Of a DNA stretch of 64,000 nucleotides, positions 34,184 to 42,717 are shown one piece after another. Below the pieces are notes generated by a model. That model was not told where the DNA came from. It worked only from the letters and a program-made list of their open reading frames with translations, and made no database searches. The DNA comes from G963422745 sp963422745. Its GTDB lineage: Bacteria > Actinomycetota > Acidimicrobiia > Acidimicrobiales > Aldehydirespiratoraceae. Position 1 is the first letter of the stretch, and each line of letters starts with the position of its first letter. The DNA lies in the NCBI GenBank assembly GCA_963422745.1, contig OY730477.1, positions 496,001-560,000 of the forward strand, read 5' to 3'. The translations under genes and the position numbers were made by a program.

Positions 34184-35191
34184 CAGGTCCGGAAGCGCGT
34201 CGAGTGCTTCGACGGCTTCTGTCACGAGGCGTTCGGTTTCACGCTCGGACGCGTCCACGGCACCAGTTTCGGTCAGCACCTGCTGAATCGCCGCGACGTC
34301 GTCCTCGTCAAGATTGCGGTGCCCCACACGATCAAGAACCTCGCGCTGAGTGCTCGACGCCACAGACAACGCCTCGGCGAGCAGCATCGTTGGTTTGCCC
34401 ACCCTCAGATCTTCACCTACCGGCTTACCTGTTCGTGTCTCGTCGCCGAACGCTCCGAGCATGTCGTCACGCAATTGAAACGCTGTGCCCAAGGGCGTGC
34501 CGTGGGCGGCGATGGCGTCAGCCAAGTCGCAACGCCCGCTGAGGGCGGCCCCGAGTTGCATTGGGCGCACGATCGTGTAACCGGCGGTCTTGTGGCACAT
34601 GATCAGGCGTGCCTTGTCCACTGTTGCCTCGTCGGTGGCAGTGCAGTAAACGTCGAGAAACTGGCCCATGTTGAGTTCGCTGCGCAGGGTGTCCCACACA
34701 GCGCGTGCCGGTTGAGCAACGTCGAGAAGCTGACGATCGGCGAGCACCATTGCGATGTCGCCCACCAATATGGCGGCCGCTTCGCCGAACCGACGAGGCT
34801 CACCGCGCCACGCAGCTGACTTGTGGCGATCGACAAAGTCGGCCCACACCGTCGGGTGTCCCCGGCGGGTAGAGGAGCCGTCCATCACGTCGTCATGGAC
34901 CAAAGCAAAAGCCTGTAGCAACTCCACCGCGCAGCACACAGACAGATGATCATCATCAAACGGGTCTCCTCCGCCGAGGACCCAACCCCAATGGACGTAA
35001 GCGGGCCGCAGCCGCTTACCGCCTCTGACCACAAATGCCTCAAGGACCCCGAGAGGTACGTCCAAGATCGGATCGAGCCGTGACCATCGCGCCCGTTCGG
35101 CGCGGAAAACCTCGGCGAGTGCTGAGTCGGTGCGCGCTGCTATCTCGGTGAGCTGGCGAGGTGCACCAAGACCTGTCGGGTGTGGCGTCAC
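34124..35191 (-). CDS. Polyprenyl diphosphate synthase (trans-prenyltransferase)
   Basis: Condenses isopentenyl diphosphate onto an allylic diphosphate. Both Asp-rich motifs are present: first LVHDDVMDGSSTRRG (DDxxD), second QLRDDMLGAFGDE. Also GGKRLRPAYVHWGW near the N-terminus. 355 aa from GTG 35191, whose start overlaps the xseB stop as GTGA; the longer frame to 35401 merely runs through xseB. Chain length (GGPP or other) cannot be read from sequence. The 3' end is amplified downstream. Confidence 0.92.
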   Translation of the reverse strand: MTPHPTGLGAPRQLTEIAARTDSALAEVFRAERARWSRLDPILDVPLGVLEAFVVRGGKRLRPAYVHWGWVLGGGDPFDDDHLSVCCAVELLQAFALVHDDVMDGSSTRRGHPTVWADFVDRHKSAAWRGEPRRFGEAAAILVGDIAMVLADRQLLDVAQPARAVWDTLRSELNMGQFLDVYCTATDEATVDKARLIMCHKTAGYTIVRPMQLGAALSGRCDLADAIAAHGTPLGTAFQLRDDMLGAFGDETRTGKPVGEDLRVGKPTMLLAEALSVASSTQREVLDRVGHRNLDEDDVAAIQQVLTETGAVDASERETERLVTEAVEALDALPDLHHSREALLALADFIVTRDL

Positions 35192-35577
35192 GCGGGGCGA
35201 TCCGCCGAAGGTGGTTCTGCGCCCTGGCCAGGTGGTTCTGTGCCCGGATCCGATGTTGTCGGGCTCGCTGGCGGCGGGCCTGGCGCCGCCGCCACGAAAC
35301 CGGGGCCGGAGGTATTGCTGTCGCCGGTGTAGGCCTGCGAATCCAGCGACGCCACGACGGTTTCGACTTGTATCTTCGCGGCGCGGATTCGACGCCGACA
35401 AACCGCGATCAGTTCGGCTGCTCTTTTGACCTTGGCGGCAAGGACATCCACATCCGGGTCGCCACCCTCGAGTTCATGCAGAATCGTCTCGATCTCCGCC
35501 ATGGCGGCGGCGTATCCGACGTTTGGCTTGTTCTCGTTTACCGAACTGGTTCGAGCGTCGTCGTATCCCTCAGACAT
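35188..35577 (-). CDS. xseB: Exodeoxyribonuclease VII small subunit
   Basis: 129 aa; residues ~20-75 carry the helical XseB core (GYAAAMAEIETILHELEGGD and DVDVLAAKVKRAAELIAVCRRRIRAAK). The C-terminal ~50 residues are a Pro/Ala/Gly-rich tail not needed in the family. It overlaps xseA by 8 bp and the polyprenyl synthase start by GTGA, so the three genes are coupled. XseB assembles on XseA to form exonuclease VII. Confidence 0.92.
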   Translation of the reverse strand: MSEGYDDARTSSVNENKPNVGYAAAMAEIETILHELEGGDPDVDVLAAKVKRAAELIAVCRRRIRAAKIQVETVVASLDSQAYTGDSNTSGPGFVAAAPGPPPASPTTSDPGTEPPGQGAEPPSADRPA

Positions 35578-36892
35578 CAGCGGCCTCCACAGCAGTAATC
35601 GTACTGACGAGTTCGCCGTCGATCAGCCGGGTGCGAAGCTCGACCCCGGCCCCAACCTCCGCGACAGAACGCACCACTGAACCGGTCGGTCCTCGTGTGA
35701 TCGACCATCCGCGCGCCAACGCAAGAGCCGGGTCCAGGGCTTGCATACGCGCCTCGGTGGCGTCGGTTCGGGCCTGCGCTGAGCGAAGAATATGGCGTTG
35801 CGAGATTTCGATCCGAGCCGTTGCCCGCTCAAGTTGTGCTTCGGCTCGCAGTTCGACCCGATTAACGGCACGCCCGAGCCGCCGGGTGCAAGCATCAAGA
35901 TGCCCCTCGGCGCGGATCATCTGGGTGCGGGTAGCTGCGACGGCACGCCGGGTGCCGTTATTGAGTCGATGTTCTGCGGATGCCAGCGCCTGTCGCCCGA
36001 CATGGGCCAGGGTTCGTTGGTGGGTGATGAGCCGGTTGTGCCAGCCATCCACAATTGCGACCACAGTGGAAGCCGCGGCTGTGGGCGTGGTCGCCGATGT
36101 GTGGGCGACATCGTCGGCTACGCAGTGGTCAATGTCGTGTCCTATCCCGCAGAAGACGGGCACTTCGACAGTAGCGATCGCTTTGGCGACGACTGCATGA
36201 TCGAACACGGCGAGATCTGTTTTGGAGCCTCCGCCTCTGGCCAACAAAACGAGATCAACGTCTGCTGCCGCGGCGGCGCGAACAGCCGCCCCGATCGAGT
36301 GCTCAGCACCGACACCTTGCACCGGGGTGTCAACCTCAACGAGCACGAACGCCATCTCGCTGTCTTCGAACACGGTGACGATGTCGGCGTGCGCTGCGCT
36401 GTTTAGCGACGTCACCAGCCCGACCCGCAGCGGCACCTCGGCCAAAGGGCGTGCCGCGTTGGCACGAAGCAAACCGGTTGCAGCCAACTCGCGCAGCAAC
36501 GCATCACGCTCGGCTGCGATAACGCCGAGCGTGAAAGTCGGATCGATTGCTGTCATCCGAATTTGCAGTCTTCCGGAAGGCGGATAGAAGTCGACCATCC
36601 CCGAAAGGCGTATACGGACACCGTCAGACATCCGGATCGGGTTGCCATGATGCAACAAAGTGGCGTTGACCCGCTCGCGTTGTTCGCGAAACAAAGCCAC
36701 CGCCACGACCGCCACAGGCGCTGCGCCGGGCGTGTCGCTTTGGGTCTCGATCAGATCAAAGTAGACGTGGCCGTTGCGGGAACGGTGAATCGACCGGATC
36801 TCCCCGTGCACCCACACGCCGTAGGGCAACCCTTGTTGTAGCGCAGCACGAACAACCACCCCGAGTTCGCCTACCGAAAGCGTCTCGTTCAC
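35570..36892 (-). CDS. xseA: Exodeoxyribonuclease VII large subunit
   Basis: Catalytic subunit of the bidirectional single-strand exonuclease. 440 aa: N-terminal OB-fold (LSVGELGVVVRAAL...VWVHGEIRS), nuclease domain with VGLVTSLNSAAHADIV, LLARGGGSKTDLAVFDH and PVFCGIGHDIDHCVADDVAHTSATTPTAAA, then a long Arg/Ala-rich helical region and a C-terminal ALARGWSITRGPTG segment. It is upstream of, and overlaps, xseB. Confidence 0.94.
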   Translation of the reverse strand: MNETLSVGELGVVVRAALQQGLPYGVWVHGEIRSIHRSRNGHVYFDLIETQSDTPGAAPVAVVAVALFREQRERVNATLLHHGNPIRMSDGVRIRLSGMVDFYPPSGRLQIRMTAIDPTFTLGVIAAERDALLRELAATGLLRANAARPLAEVPLRVGLVTSLNSAAHADIVTVFEDSEMAFVLVEVDTPVQGVGAEHSIGAAVRAAAAADVDLVLLARGGGSKTDLAVFDHAVVAKAIATVEVPVFCGIGHDIDHCVADDVAHTSATTPTAAASTVVAIVDGWHNRLITHQRTLAHVGRQALASAEHRLNNGTRRAVAATRTQMIRAEGHLDACTRRLGRAVNRVELRAEAQLERATARIEISQRHILRSAQARTDATEARMQALDPALALARGWSITRGPTGSVVRSVAEVGAGVELRTRLIDGELVSTITAVEAADV

Positions 36893-36937
36893 TTCTCGGA
36901 ACGTAGCGTCTCGGATCCGGGCTCCGCGAGGTCGTTC

Positions 36938-37966
36938 TTACAGATCGGGAATCCAGTCCGAAAAGGTGTCCACCATCAACTCGACATCGGGACCGAGCGG
37001 GTACAGCACCGGTTGGGTGCATCCGCTGCGGATGTAGTGGGTGACTTTCTCGCGGCATTCGTTGGGAGTCCCGGCCGCGCAGATCATCTGGACGATCTCA
37101 TCGGGTACCAGTTTCGAGGCTGTCTCAACCTGTTCATGGGTGGCGGGCCACGTCAGCACCTCGCCTACTCGGTCGAGCAATTCCTTGGGCACTCCTGAAG
37201 CCTTCATGATGTGGGGTTGCTGGCCCAGATACTGGGTGACGAGCAGGCGGGCGCCGTCGAGTGCCGCTTGACGGTCGTGGTCAACCGAGCACACGACGAG
37301 TTGGGGCCGATCCAAATCATCGACCGAACGACCTGCCCTGTCAGCACCATCAGCTAAGGCATTCATGGCCCGCTCGTTGTAGTCGGGCGACACCAGGTAA
37401 TTCAACACCACGCCGTCGGCAATCTCGCCGGTTAGTTCCATCATCTTCATGCCGGTCGCCCCGATGTAGATGGGCACGTCCTTCGCCTGGCGTGGTTGGT
37501 GGACGTAATCGAGTTCCACTCCGTCTAGATGCACGAACCGGCCGTGCATGGTGACGGTCTCGTTGTTGAGCAACGCCTTGACAGCGGTGCAGATCTCACG
37601 CATCGCCAGCAACGGTCGGACCCGGCTGACGCCTACCTTGGACGCCAGTGGCTCCCACCATGCCCCTATTCCCAGCAGGATCCGTCCGGGTGCCAAGTCG
37701 TCGAGGGTGGCGAAGGTTGACGCAAGCCGGGCCGGGTTACGGGTCCAGCAGTCAACCACGCCTGAGCCAATCTTCACGCGCTCAGTGGTGGCGGCAAATG
37801 CCGCCATCGGAATGACCGCGTCGCGCACCAATCTGGAATCGGCCTGCCAGATCGCATCAAACCCTTTGGACTCCGCGTAGCGGGCGTAGCCAATGGCGTC
37901 GCTGATGGAGTGAGCATCTTGTAAGTAAATGGCCACGCTTTGGGGTGTGGCCGCGTTCTGGTTCAT
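36938..37966 (-). CDS. LLM-class F420-dependent oxidoreductase
   Basis: Luciferase-like TIM barrel, 342 aa, of the 5,10-methylene-H4MPT-reductase-like group: SVAIYLQDAHSISDAIGYARYAESKGFDAIWQAD at the start, IKIGSGV-type KIGSGVVDCWTRNPA, PGRILLGIGAWWEP and VPIYIGATGMKMMELTGEIADGVVLNYLV. It most likely uses F420, as is common in actinobacteria; FMN is not excluded. Its substrate is unknown. It stands alone, 45 bp from xseA. Confidence 0.9.
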   Translation of the reverse strand: MNQNAATPQSVAIYLQDAHSISDAIGYARYAESKGFDAIWQADSRLVRDAVIPMAAFAATTERVKIGSGVVDCWTRNPARLASTFATLDDLAPGRILLGIGAWWEPLASKVGVSRVRPLLAMREICTAVKALLNNETVTMHGRFVHLDGVELDYVHQPRQAKDVPIYIGATGMKMMELTGEIADGVVLNYLVSPDYNERAMNALADGADRAGRSVDDLDRPQLVVCSVDHDRQAALDGARLLVTQYLGQQPHIMKASGVPKELLDRVGEVLTWPATHEQVETASKLVPDEIVQMICAAGTPNECREKVTHYIRSGCTQPVLYPLGPDVELMVDTFSDWIPDL

Positions 37967-38056
37967 GATTCCCCATCCATGGCGCTGTCGATCGTTACCG
38001 TGCCCATGATCCTCGCAGGCTCAAAGGGCTCACGAGGCTCACGACTTCGTGTGTAT

Positions 38057-39085
38057 TCACAGCGCCCGCATCCTTGAAAATAGCCGATGGGCAGCCTCGG
38101 CTGCTTTGTAACGGATTTCGTTGGCGTCGACACGGGTTGAGTGCCCGTTTTCCCAGACGGTTTCGCCGTTAACGCACACCGAGAGTGGTGATGTACCCGG
38201 CGAGAACGCCAACCACCAGGGATCATCGGAGCCTGCGGCCCAGGTCACCTGATCCTCAAGCGCCGCGGGCATCAGATCCCATCCAGCGGCTAGCCAACCG
38301 AACGCCAAATCGGGCGTGACGGTGACGTCGTGGGCGCGGGCTGCGACGTAGGCAAGCCGGAACTCCTCAAGCATGTCGGCTCCGATGCCGTCTGTGCCCA
38401 GCGCAACCGGGTTGGCGAAGCGGGCCGGTTGGGCGTAACCCACTGCGTTGTTCATATTGGACCGAGGGTTGTGCACGAAAGTGCCAGCCAGTCCGTGATC
38501 GTCGGGAAGATGCACGCCGTGGATGATGAGCCAGTCGTCGGTGCTGTAATCCGACAATCGCTCCCAGGTGTCGTTGCTGCCCTCGGCGACATGGACATGC
38601 ACACCAACACCATGAGTTCGGGCTATCTCAGCAGCGGCGGCGATCGTGTCGTCGGTGCAGGTGAACGCGGCGTGCAGGCCGACGTATCCCTCATTGCGTT
38701 CGTCTGCGAGGAATCGATCGTTCTCAGCCAGGCCAGCCGCAGCACCGGCGGCACCATGGCGGTCGGTCACGCCATAAGCGCACGACACGCGCACCCCGAC
38801 CTGTTCGCAGGCCTCAGCAATCACTGACAGTGAGCCGTCAATGGCGTTCGGCGACTCGTGATGGTCGATGATCGCCGTGCAGCCTCGTTCGAGCGCCTCA
38901 AGCGCCCCGAGTCTGGCCGACCAAGCAATCGTGTCGAGGTCAAGAGCACGGTCCAGACGCCACCAGACCAATTCGAGAATGTCCAGGAAGCTCTCCGGTG
39001 TGCGCGCAGGGGCGGGCATGCCACGCGCCAACGCCGAATAGAGGTGATGATGCGAACAAACCAAGCCCGGTGTGGTGACTGTCAT
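38057..39085 (-). CDS. SsnA-like amidohydrolase lacking the N-terminal domain
   Basis: Metal-dependent amidohydrolase of the SsnA/chlorohydrolase group: LVCSHHHLYSALARGMP with the first HxH, TAIIDHHESPN, GLHAAFTCTDD, VGVHVHVAEG, IHGVHL, FVHNPRSNMNNAVG and VALGTDGIGADM. Family members are about 440 aa, whereas this one starts right before the HxH motif (342 aa) and lacks the N-terminal beta strands. Upstream in frame there is a recognisable VNLSTMTV run but then a TAG, 40 bp from the xanthine-dehydrogenase-like stop. It is probably truncated by a deletion and may be inactive or misfolded. Confidence 0.75.
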   Translation of the reverse strand: MTVTTPGLVCSHHHLYSALARGMPAPARTPESFLDILELVWWRLDRALDLDTIAWSARLGALEALERGCTAIIDHHESPNAIDGSLSVIAEACEQVGVRVSCAYGVTDRHGAAGAAAGLAENDRFLADERNEGYVGLHAAFTCTDDTIAAAAEIARTHGVGVHVHVAEGSNDTWERLSDYSTDDWLIIHGVHLPDDHGLAGTFVHNPRSNMNNAVGYAQPARFANPVALGTDGIGADMLEEFRLAYVAARAHDVTVTPDLAFGWLAAGWDLMPAALEDQVTWAAGSDDPWWLAFSPGTSPLSVCVNGETVWENGHSTRVDANEIRYKAAEAAHRLFSRMRAL

Positions 39086-39125
39086 TGTCGACAGGTTGAC
39101 CGTTGTCTATGGGCTGCTCGGTTGT

Positions 39126-41714
39126 TCAGGTCCATGCCGATGCCCGCTCACGATTCTTCACATTACGTATCGGCAATTCGTCACGCCACGCACCGTCGTA
39201 GGCGTGCAGTGCAGCGGCGACCGCACCAGCGGTCGGGACCAGTCCGATCTCGCCAACGCCTTTGATTCCGTACGGGGATCTGGGATCCGCGCACTCGACC
39301 AGAATGACATCAACAACTGGCATGTCCTTGGGACGGATAATGCCGAGCGAACGCAGCGTTTCGTTGCTCGGCTGGCCCTGGCGATCACAGGGGAAACCCT
39401 CGGTAAGGGCATAACCAAGACCCATATGCACGGATCCGATGATCTGGCCTTCGCACATCGTCGGGTTGACGGCGCGACCAACGTCGTGCGCTGCGAGCAC
39501 CCGGTTGATCTCGCCAGTGTCGGGGTCCAATTCAACGAGTTGCGCGGCGTAGCCGAACGTGGAATGCACGGTCGGGTTCTCGAGACCGTCGTTGATCGAG
39601 TCGGTCCAGTCGACGATGTGGCTACCCGGGTATTCGACGCCTACACGGCAGCCGTCGGCGTGGGCGTTGCGACAGGCATGGGCCACCGATCCGGCCACCA
39701 TCAGCGTGCCACGCGAACCGGTTGTCTGCCCGGCACCGAACTCACGCGTCGTGTCAACGATCACCGTCACCTGGTCCGGGTCAACGCCGAGTTCGCTAAC
39801 GGCAACCTGGCGAGCGACGGTGTGGATGCCTTGGCCCATCTCGGTCCAGCCGTGGCGGACCTCCACTGTGCCGTTCTCGCCAAACAAGACCGACGATCGG
39901 CCGATCTCGGTGGCGCCGTTACCCAAACCGGAGTTCTTAATGCCAAGGCCCAGACCCACGGGCCGACCCTCGGATAGGGCCTTGTCGAACGCTGGCTTGA
40001 CCGCATCAAGGCAGGCCCGGGCTCCGAGGCTGCCCTCATCCATGATCTGACCCGGTCCCCACACCGCGCCGGGCACGACGACGTTGCGGCTACGGATCTC
40101 CCATGAGGAAATTCCGACCATCTCTGCGAGCCGGTCCATCATCGATTCCATGGCGAATTGCGCCTGGTTCGCACCGAAACCTCGAAATGCGCCACACACC
40201 GGGTTGTTGGTGCGCACCGCGATCGCCTCCACATCAATCGTCTCGGTTACGTAAGGTCCGCTGGCGTGCCCTGCAGCGCGTTCGAGTACCTTCATCCCGA
40301 CCGACGCATACGGCCCCGAGTCGCCCAGCAATTTTGCACGAACACCGAGAAGACGGCCGTCGGTGTCACAGCCGACTTCGTATTGCATGCGCATCGGATG
40401 GCGTTTTGCGTGAACCAGCATCGATTCGTTACGTGAGAACGTTGTCTTTACGGGTCTGCGGAGAAGCCATGCAGCCAAGGCAGTCTGACCCTGGTTCGAC
40501 ATGTCTTCCTTGCCGCCAAACGCGCCGCCGTTGGTAACCAACTCAACGGTGATTCGTGCCGGTTCCACTCCGAGAATTGCGGCGATGTCGTTGCGGTCGT
40601 CCCAGACGCCCTGGCCGCCGGAGAAAACATGCAGCGACTCGGTGTTGCCAGCCGCGTCCAGCGTGGGGACCGCAAGGGTTGACTCCGGCTCCAAGAACGC
40701 ATGCTCAACGCGCTGCGTCTGGAAAGTGTGGCGAGCAACGTAGGCTGATCGTCGCAGAGCTTCGGACGCATCACCACGCGAGTACGCCGAACGACTCAAC
40801 ATGTTGCCCTCAAGCCCCCAGACGGCGTTGGTACTTGATGCGAGAGTGTCGGCGGGGTTAGTGAACGGCTCGTGGACGTCGTAGGTCACCTTGACCTCGT
40901 TGACGGCGATTCGCGCTTGGGCACGGGTTTCGGCCACCACCAAGGCCAGGACATCGCCCAAATAAGCGGTTCGCCCACCCGGAGGGATGAAACACGGCCA
41001 GTCCTTTTTGATTACACCGGACCGAAGCGTGCCGGGCACGTCGCGTCCGTCCAAGACAGCGACAACCCCCGGTGCGACCAAAGCTCGAGATGTGTCGATA
41101 CTGATCACATCGGCGCGGGCGTGTTGGGTCAGCACTACCGCGGCGTGCAGACATCCCTCGGGTTCCATGTCGTCAATGAAGCGACGGTCACCCAGCGAGA
41201 GAGCTTCGGCTTGGTATCTCGCGCTTCTTGCGCCTATACCATCCCCGCCGACGGTCACAGGGCTCTCGCCCGCTGCGAGAGAATCGATCGCGTCGAGAAT
41301 CTTCGTGTAGCCGGTGCAGCGGCACAGATGCGCGCCGAGGTGACGGGATGCGTCCGCACGCGTTAGCGGTTTGTCACGCTCAAGCAACGCTTTTGTGCGC
41401 ATGAGGATGCCCGGCGTGCAAAAGCCGCACTGCAGCGCATCGTGGGCCGTGAAAGCCGCCGCCAAGCGTTCACGTTCAGGTCCGCCGAGGCCTTCAAGTG
41501 TAACGATCGAGCGGCGCTCGGCGCGCTGCAGCGACGTCTGACATGCGATCCGGGCTTTTCCGTCGATCAGTACCGTGCAGCAACCGCAGTGACCGCTCGG
41601 GGCGCAACCGTCCTTGGGTGAGGTGATTTGTAACTCGTCGCGCAGGGCCGCAAGCAGATGTTCGTGGTGATCGCTGACCGTGCGGGATTCGCCGTTGATC
41701 GTCAGCTCAACCAT
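39126..41714 (-). CDS. Xanthine-dehydrogenase-like fusion ([2Fe-2S] + Mo subunit, no FAD domain)
   Basis: 862 aa. Residues ~1-160 form the two-cluster iron-sulfur domain (GCAPSGHCGCCTVLIDG, CGFCTPGI, CRCTGYTKI); the remainder is the molybdopterin domain with GGAFGGKEDM, CGAFRGFGANQAQFAME, GWTEMGQGIHTV, SRGTLMVAG and the terminal GVGEIGLVP with catalytic Glu. The fusion lacks the FAD module, as in the putative selenate-type xanthine dehydrogenases that travel with SsnA. Its SsnA-like partner is next door. It likely hydroxylates a purine or similar heterocycle. The start overlaps the following nitrilase stop by 8 bp. Confidence 0.9.
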   Translation of the reverse strand: MVELTINGESRTVSDHHEHLLAALRDELQITSPKDGCAPSGHCGCCTVLIDGKARIACQTSLQRAERRSIVTLEGLGGPERERLAAAFTAHDALQCGFCTPGILMRTKALLERDKPLTRADASRHLGAHLCRCTGYTKILDAIDSLAAGESPVTVGGDGIGARSARYQAEALSLGDRRFIDDMEPEGCLHAAVVLTQHARADVISIDTSRALVAPGVVAVLDGRDVPGTLRSGVIKKDWPCFIPPGGRTAYLGDVLALVVAETRAQARIAVNEVKVTYDVHEPFTNPADTLASSTNAVWGLEGNMLSRSAYSRGDASEALRRSAYVARHTFQTQRVEHAFLEPESTLAVPTLDAAGNTESLHVFSGGQGVWDDRNDIAAILGVEPARITVELVTNGGAFGGKEDMSNQGQTALAAWLLRRPVKTTFSRNESMLVHAKRHPMRMQYEVGCDTDGRLLGVRAKLLGDSGPYASVGMKVLERAAGHASGPYVTETIDVEAIAVRTNNPVCGAFRGFGANQAQFAMESMMDRLAEMVGISSWEIRSRNVVVPGAVWGPGQIMDEGSLGARACLDAVKPAFDKALSEGRPVGLGLGIKNSGLGNGATEIGRSSVLFGENGTVEVRHGWTEMGQGIHTVARQVAVSELGVDPDQVTVIVDTTREFGAGQTTGSRGTLMVAGSVAHACRNAHADGCRVGVEYPGSHIVDWTDSINDGLENPTVHSTFGYAAQLVELDPDTGEINRVLAAHDVGRAVNPTMCEGQIIGSVHMGLGYALTEGFPCDRQGQPSNETLRSLGIIRPKDMPVVDVILVECADPRSPYGIKGVGEIGLVPTAGAVAAALHAYDGAWRDELPIRNVKNRERASAWT

Positions 41715-42717
41715 TGTCGGGGCTGGGGGGAATTGGGCCTTTCTGCGCGGTTATCGCGGTGTAGGTCTCGGGGCGTCGGTACCGCTCGAATCGGAACAGG
41801 GTCTGGGTGTAGTTCGCGCAGATCGCCAGGTCGATCTCGGAGACCGCTACTTCATCGCCGTTGGTGACGCATTCGGCGATGATCTCGCCGCTGGGTGCGA
41901 TGATGCAACTCTCGGCCAGGGAATCTACGCCCTCCTCGATGCCTGCTTTGGCGACTCCGACCACGTAGCAGCCGTTCTGGTAGGCACCCGCCTGCATAAC
42001 GAGCCGGTTGTGGAACCCCGCGAGTCGATCCTGACTCGGATCCGGGGCGTAGTGAATCGGTGTGTTGTAGCCAATCAGGATGAGCTCAGCTCCCCCCAAC
42101 CCCAGGCAGCGGTAGGTTTCGGGCCAGCGCCGGTCGTTACAGGTTGCCATGCCGACAACGCCGCCGAAGGCCCGCCATGTATCAAACGTGTCACCTGGCT
42201 CAAAGTAACGGCGTTCAAGGTGCTGGAAACTGCGCCATGATTCATACTCACGGTGGCCCGGAAGGTGCACCTTGTGGTACTTCCCCACGATCGAAGAGTC
42301 GCGCTCCACCAGGACTTGTGTGTTGTAGCGGTGACCGTCCGCTGTGAGTTCGGCGTATCCAAGGCAGAAACCGACGCCCAGCTCTTTGGCGCGGTCAAAT
42401 AACCGCTGGGTGTCGGGGCCCGGCATCTCGGTCTCATAGAACATATCGAGTTCGAGATCGTCCTCGGCCTCGACATACCAGCGTGGAAAAAAGGTGGTTA
42501 GACCCAGCTCCGGGTACGCAACCAACTCGGCACCGTCGGCGGCTGCCTGCTCCAACAACACGATGAGCCGATCGACAACCTCACTGCGTGGCTCGTGACG
42601 GGCGATCGGCCCGAGCTGAGCGGCAGCGACGGACAAGCGACGGCTTTGGTGGGTCACATGACCCCGGTCCGCGGCTGCGTCGGGGTCTTGCTGGTCGGGC
42701 TCGCAGTCTTCGGTCAT
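41707..42717 (-). CDS. Carbon-nitrogen hydrolase (N-carbamoyl-D-amino acid hydrolase / beta-ureidopropionase type)
   Basis: Nitrilase-superfamily amidohydrolase, 336 aa, with the catalytic triad Glu (LVAYPELGLTTFFPRW), Lys (VGKYHKVHLPG) and Cys (GMATCNDRRWPE). The RRWPE after Cys resembles D-carbamoylases. It would release CO2 and NH3 from a carbamoyl amino acid, such as the product of a hydantoinase. ATG 42717 overlaps the upstream gene's TGA (ATGA). The first ~25 residues are low-complexity and could be a late-start artefact. Confidence 0.9.
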   Translation of the reverse strand: MTEDCEPDQQDPDAAADRGHVTHQSRRLSVAAAQLGPIARHEPRSEVVDRLIVLLEQAAADGAELVAYPELGLTTFFPRWYVEAEDDLELDMFYETEMPGPDTQRLFDRAKELGVGFCLGYAELTADGHRYNTQVLVERDSSIVGKYHKVHLPGHREYESWRSFQHLERRYFEPGDTFDTWRAFGGVVGMATCNDRRWPETYRCLGLGGAELILIGYNTPIHYAPDPSQDRLAGFHNRLVMQAGAYQNGCYVVGVAKAGIEEGVDSLAESCIIAPSGEIIAECVTNGDEVAVSEIDLAICANYTQTLFRFERYRRPETYTAITAQKGPIPPSPDNG

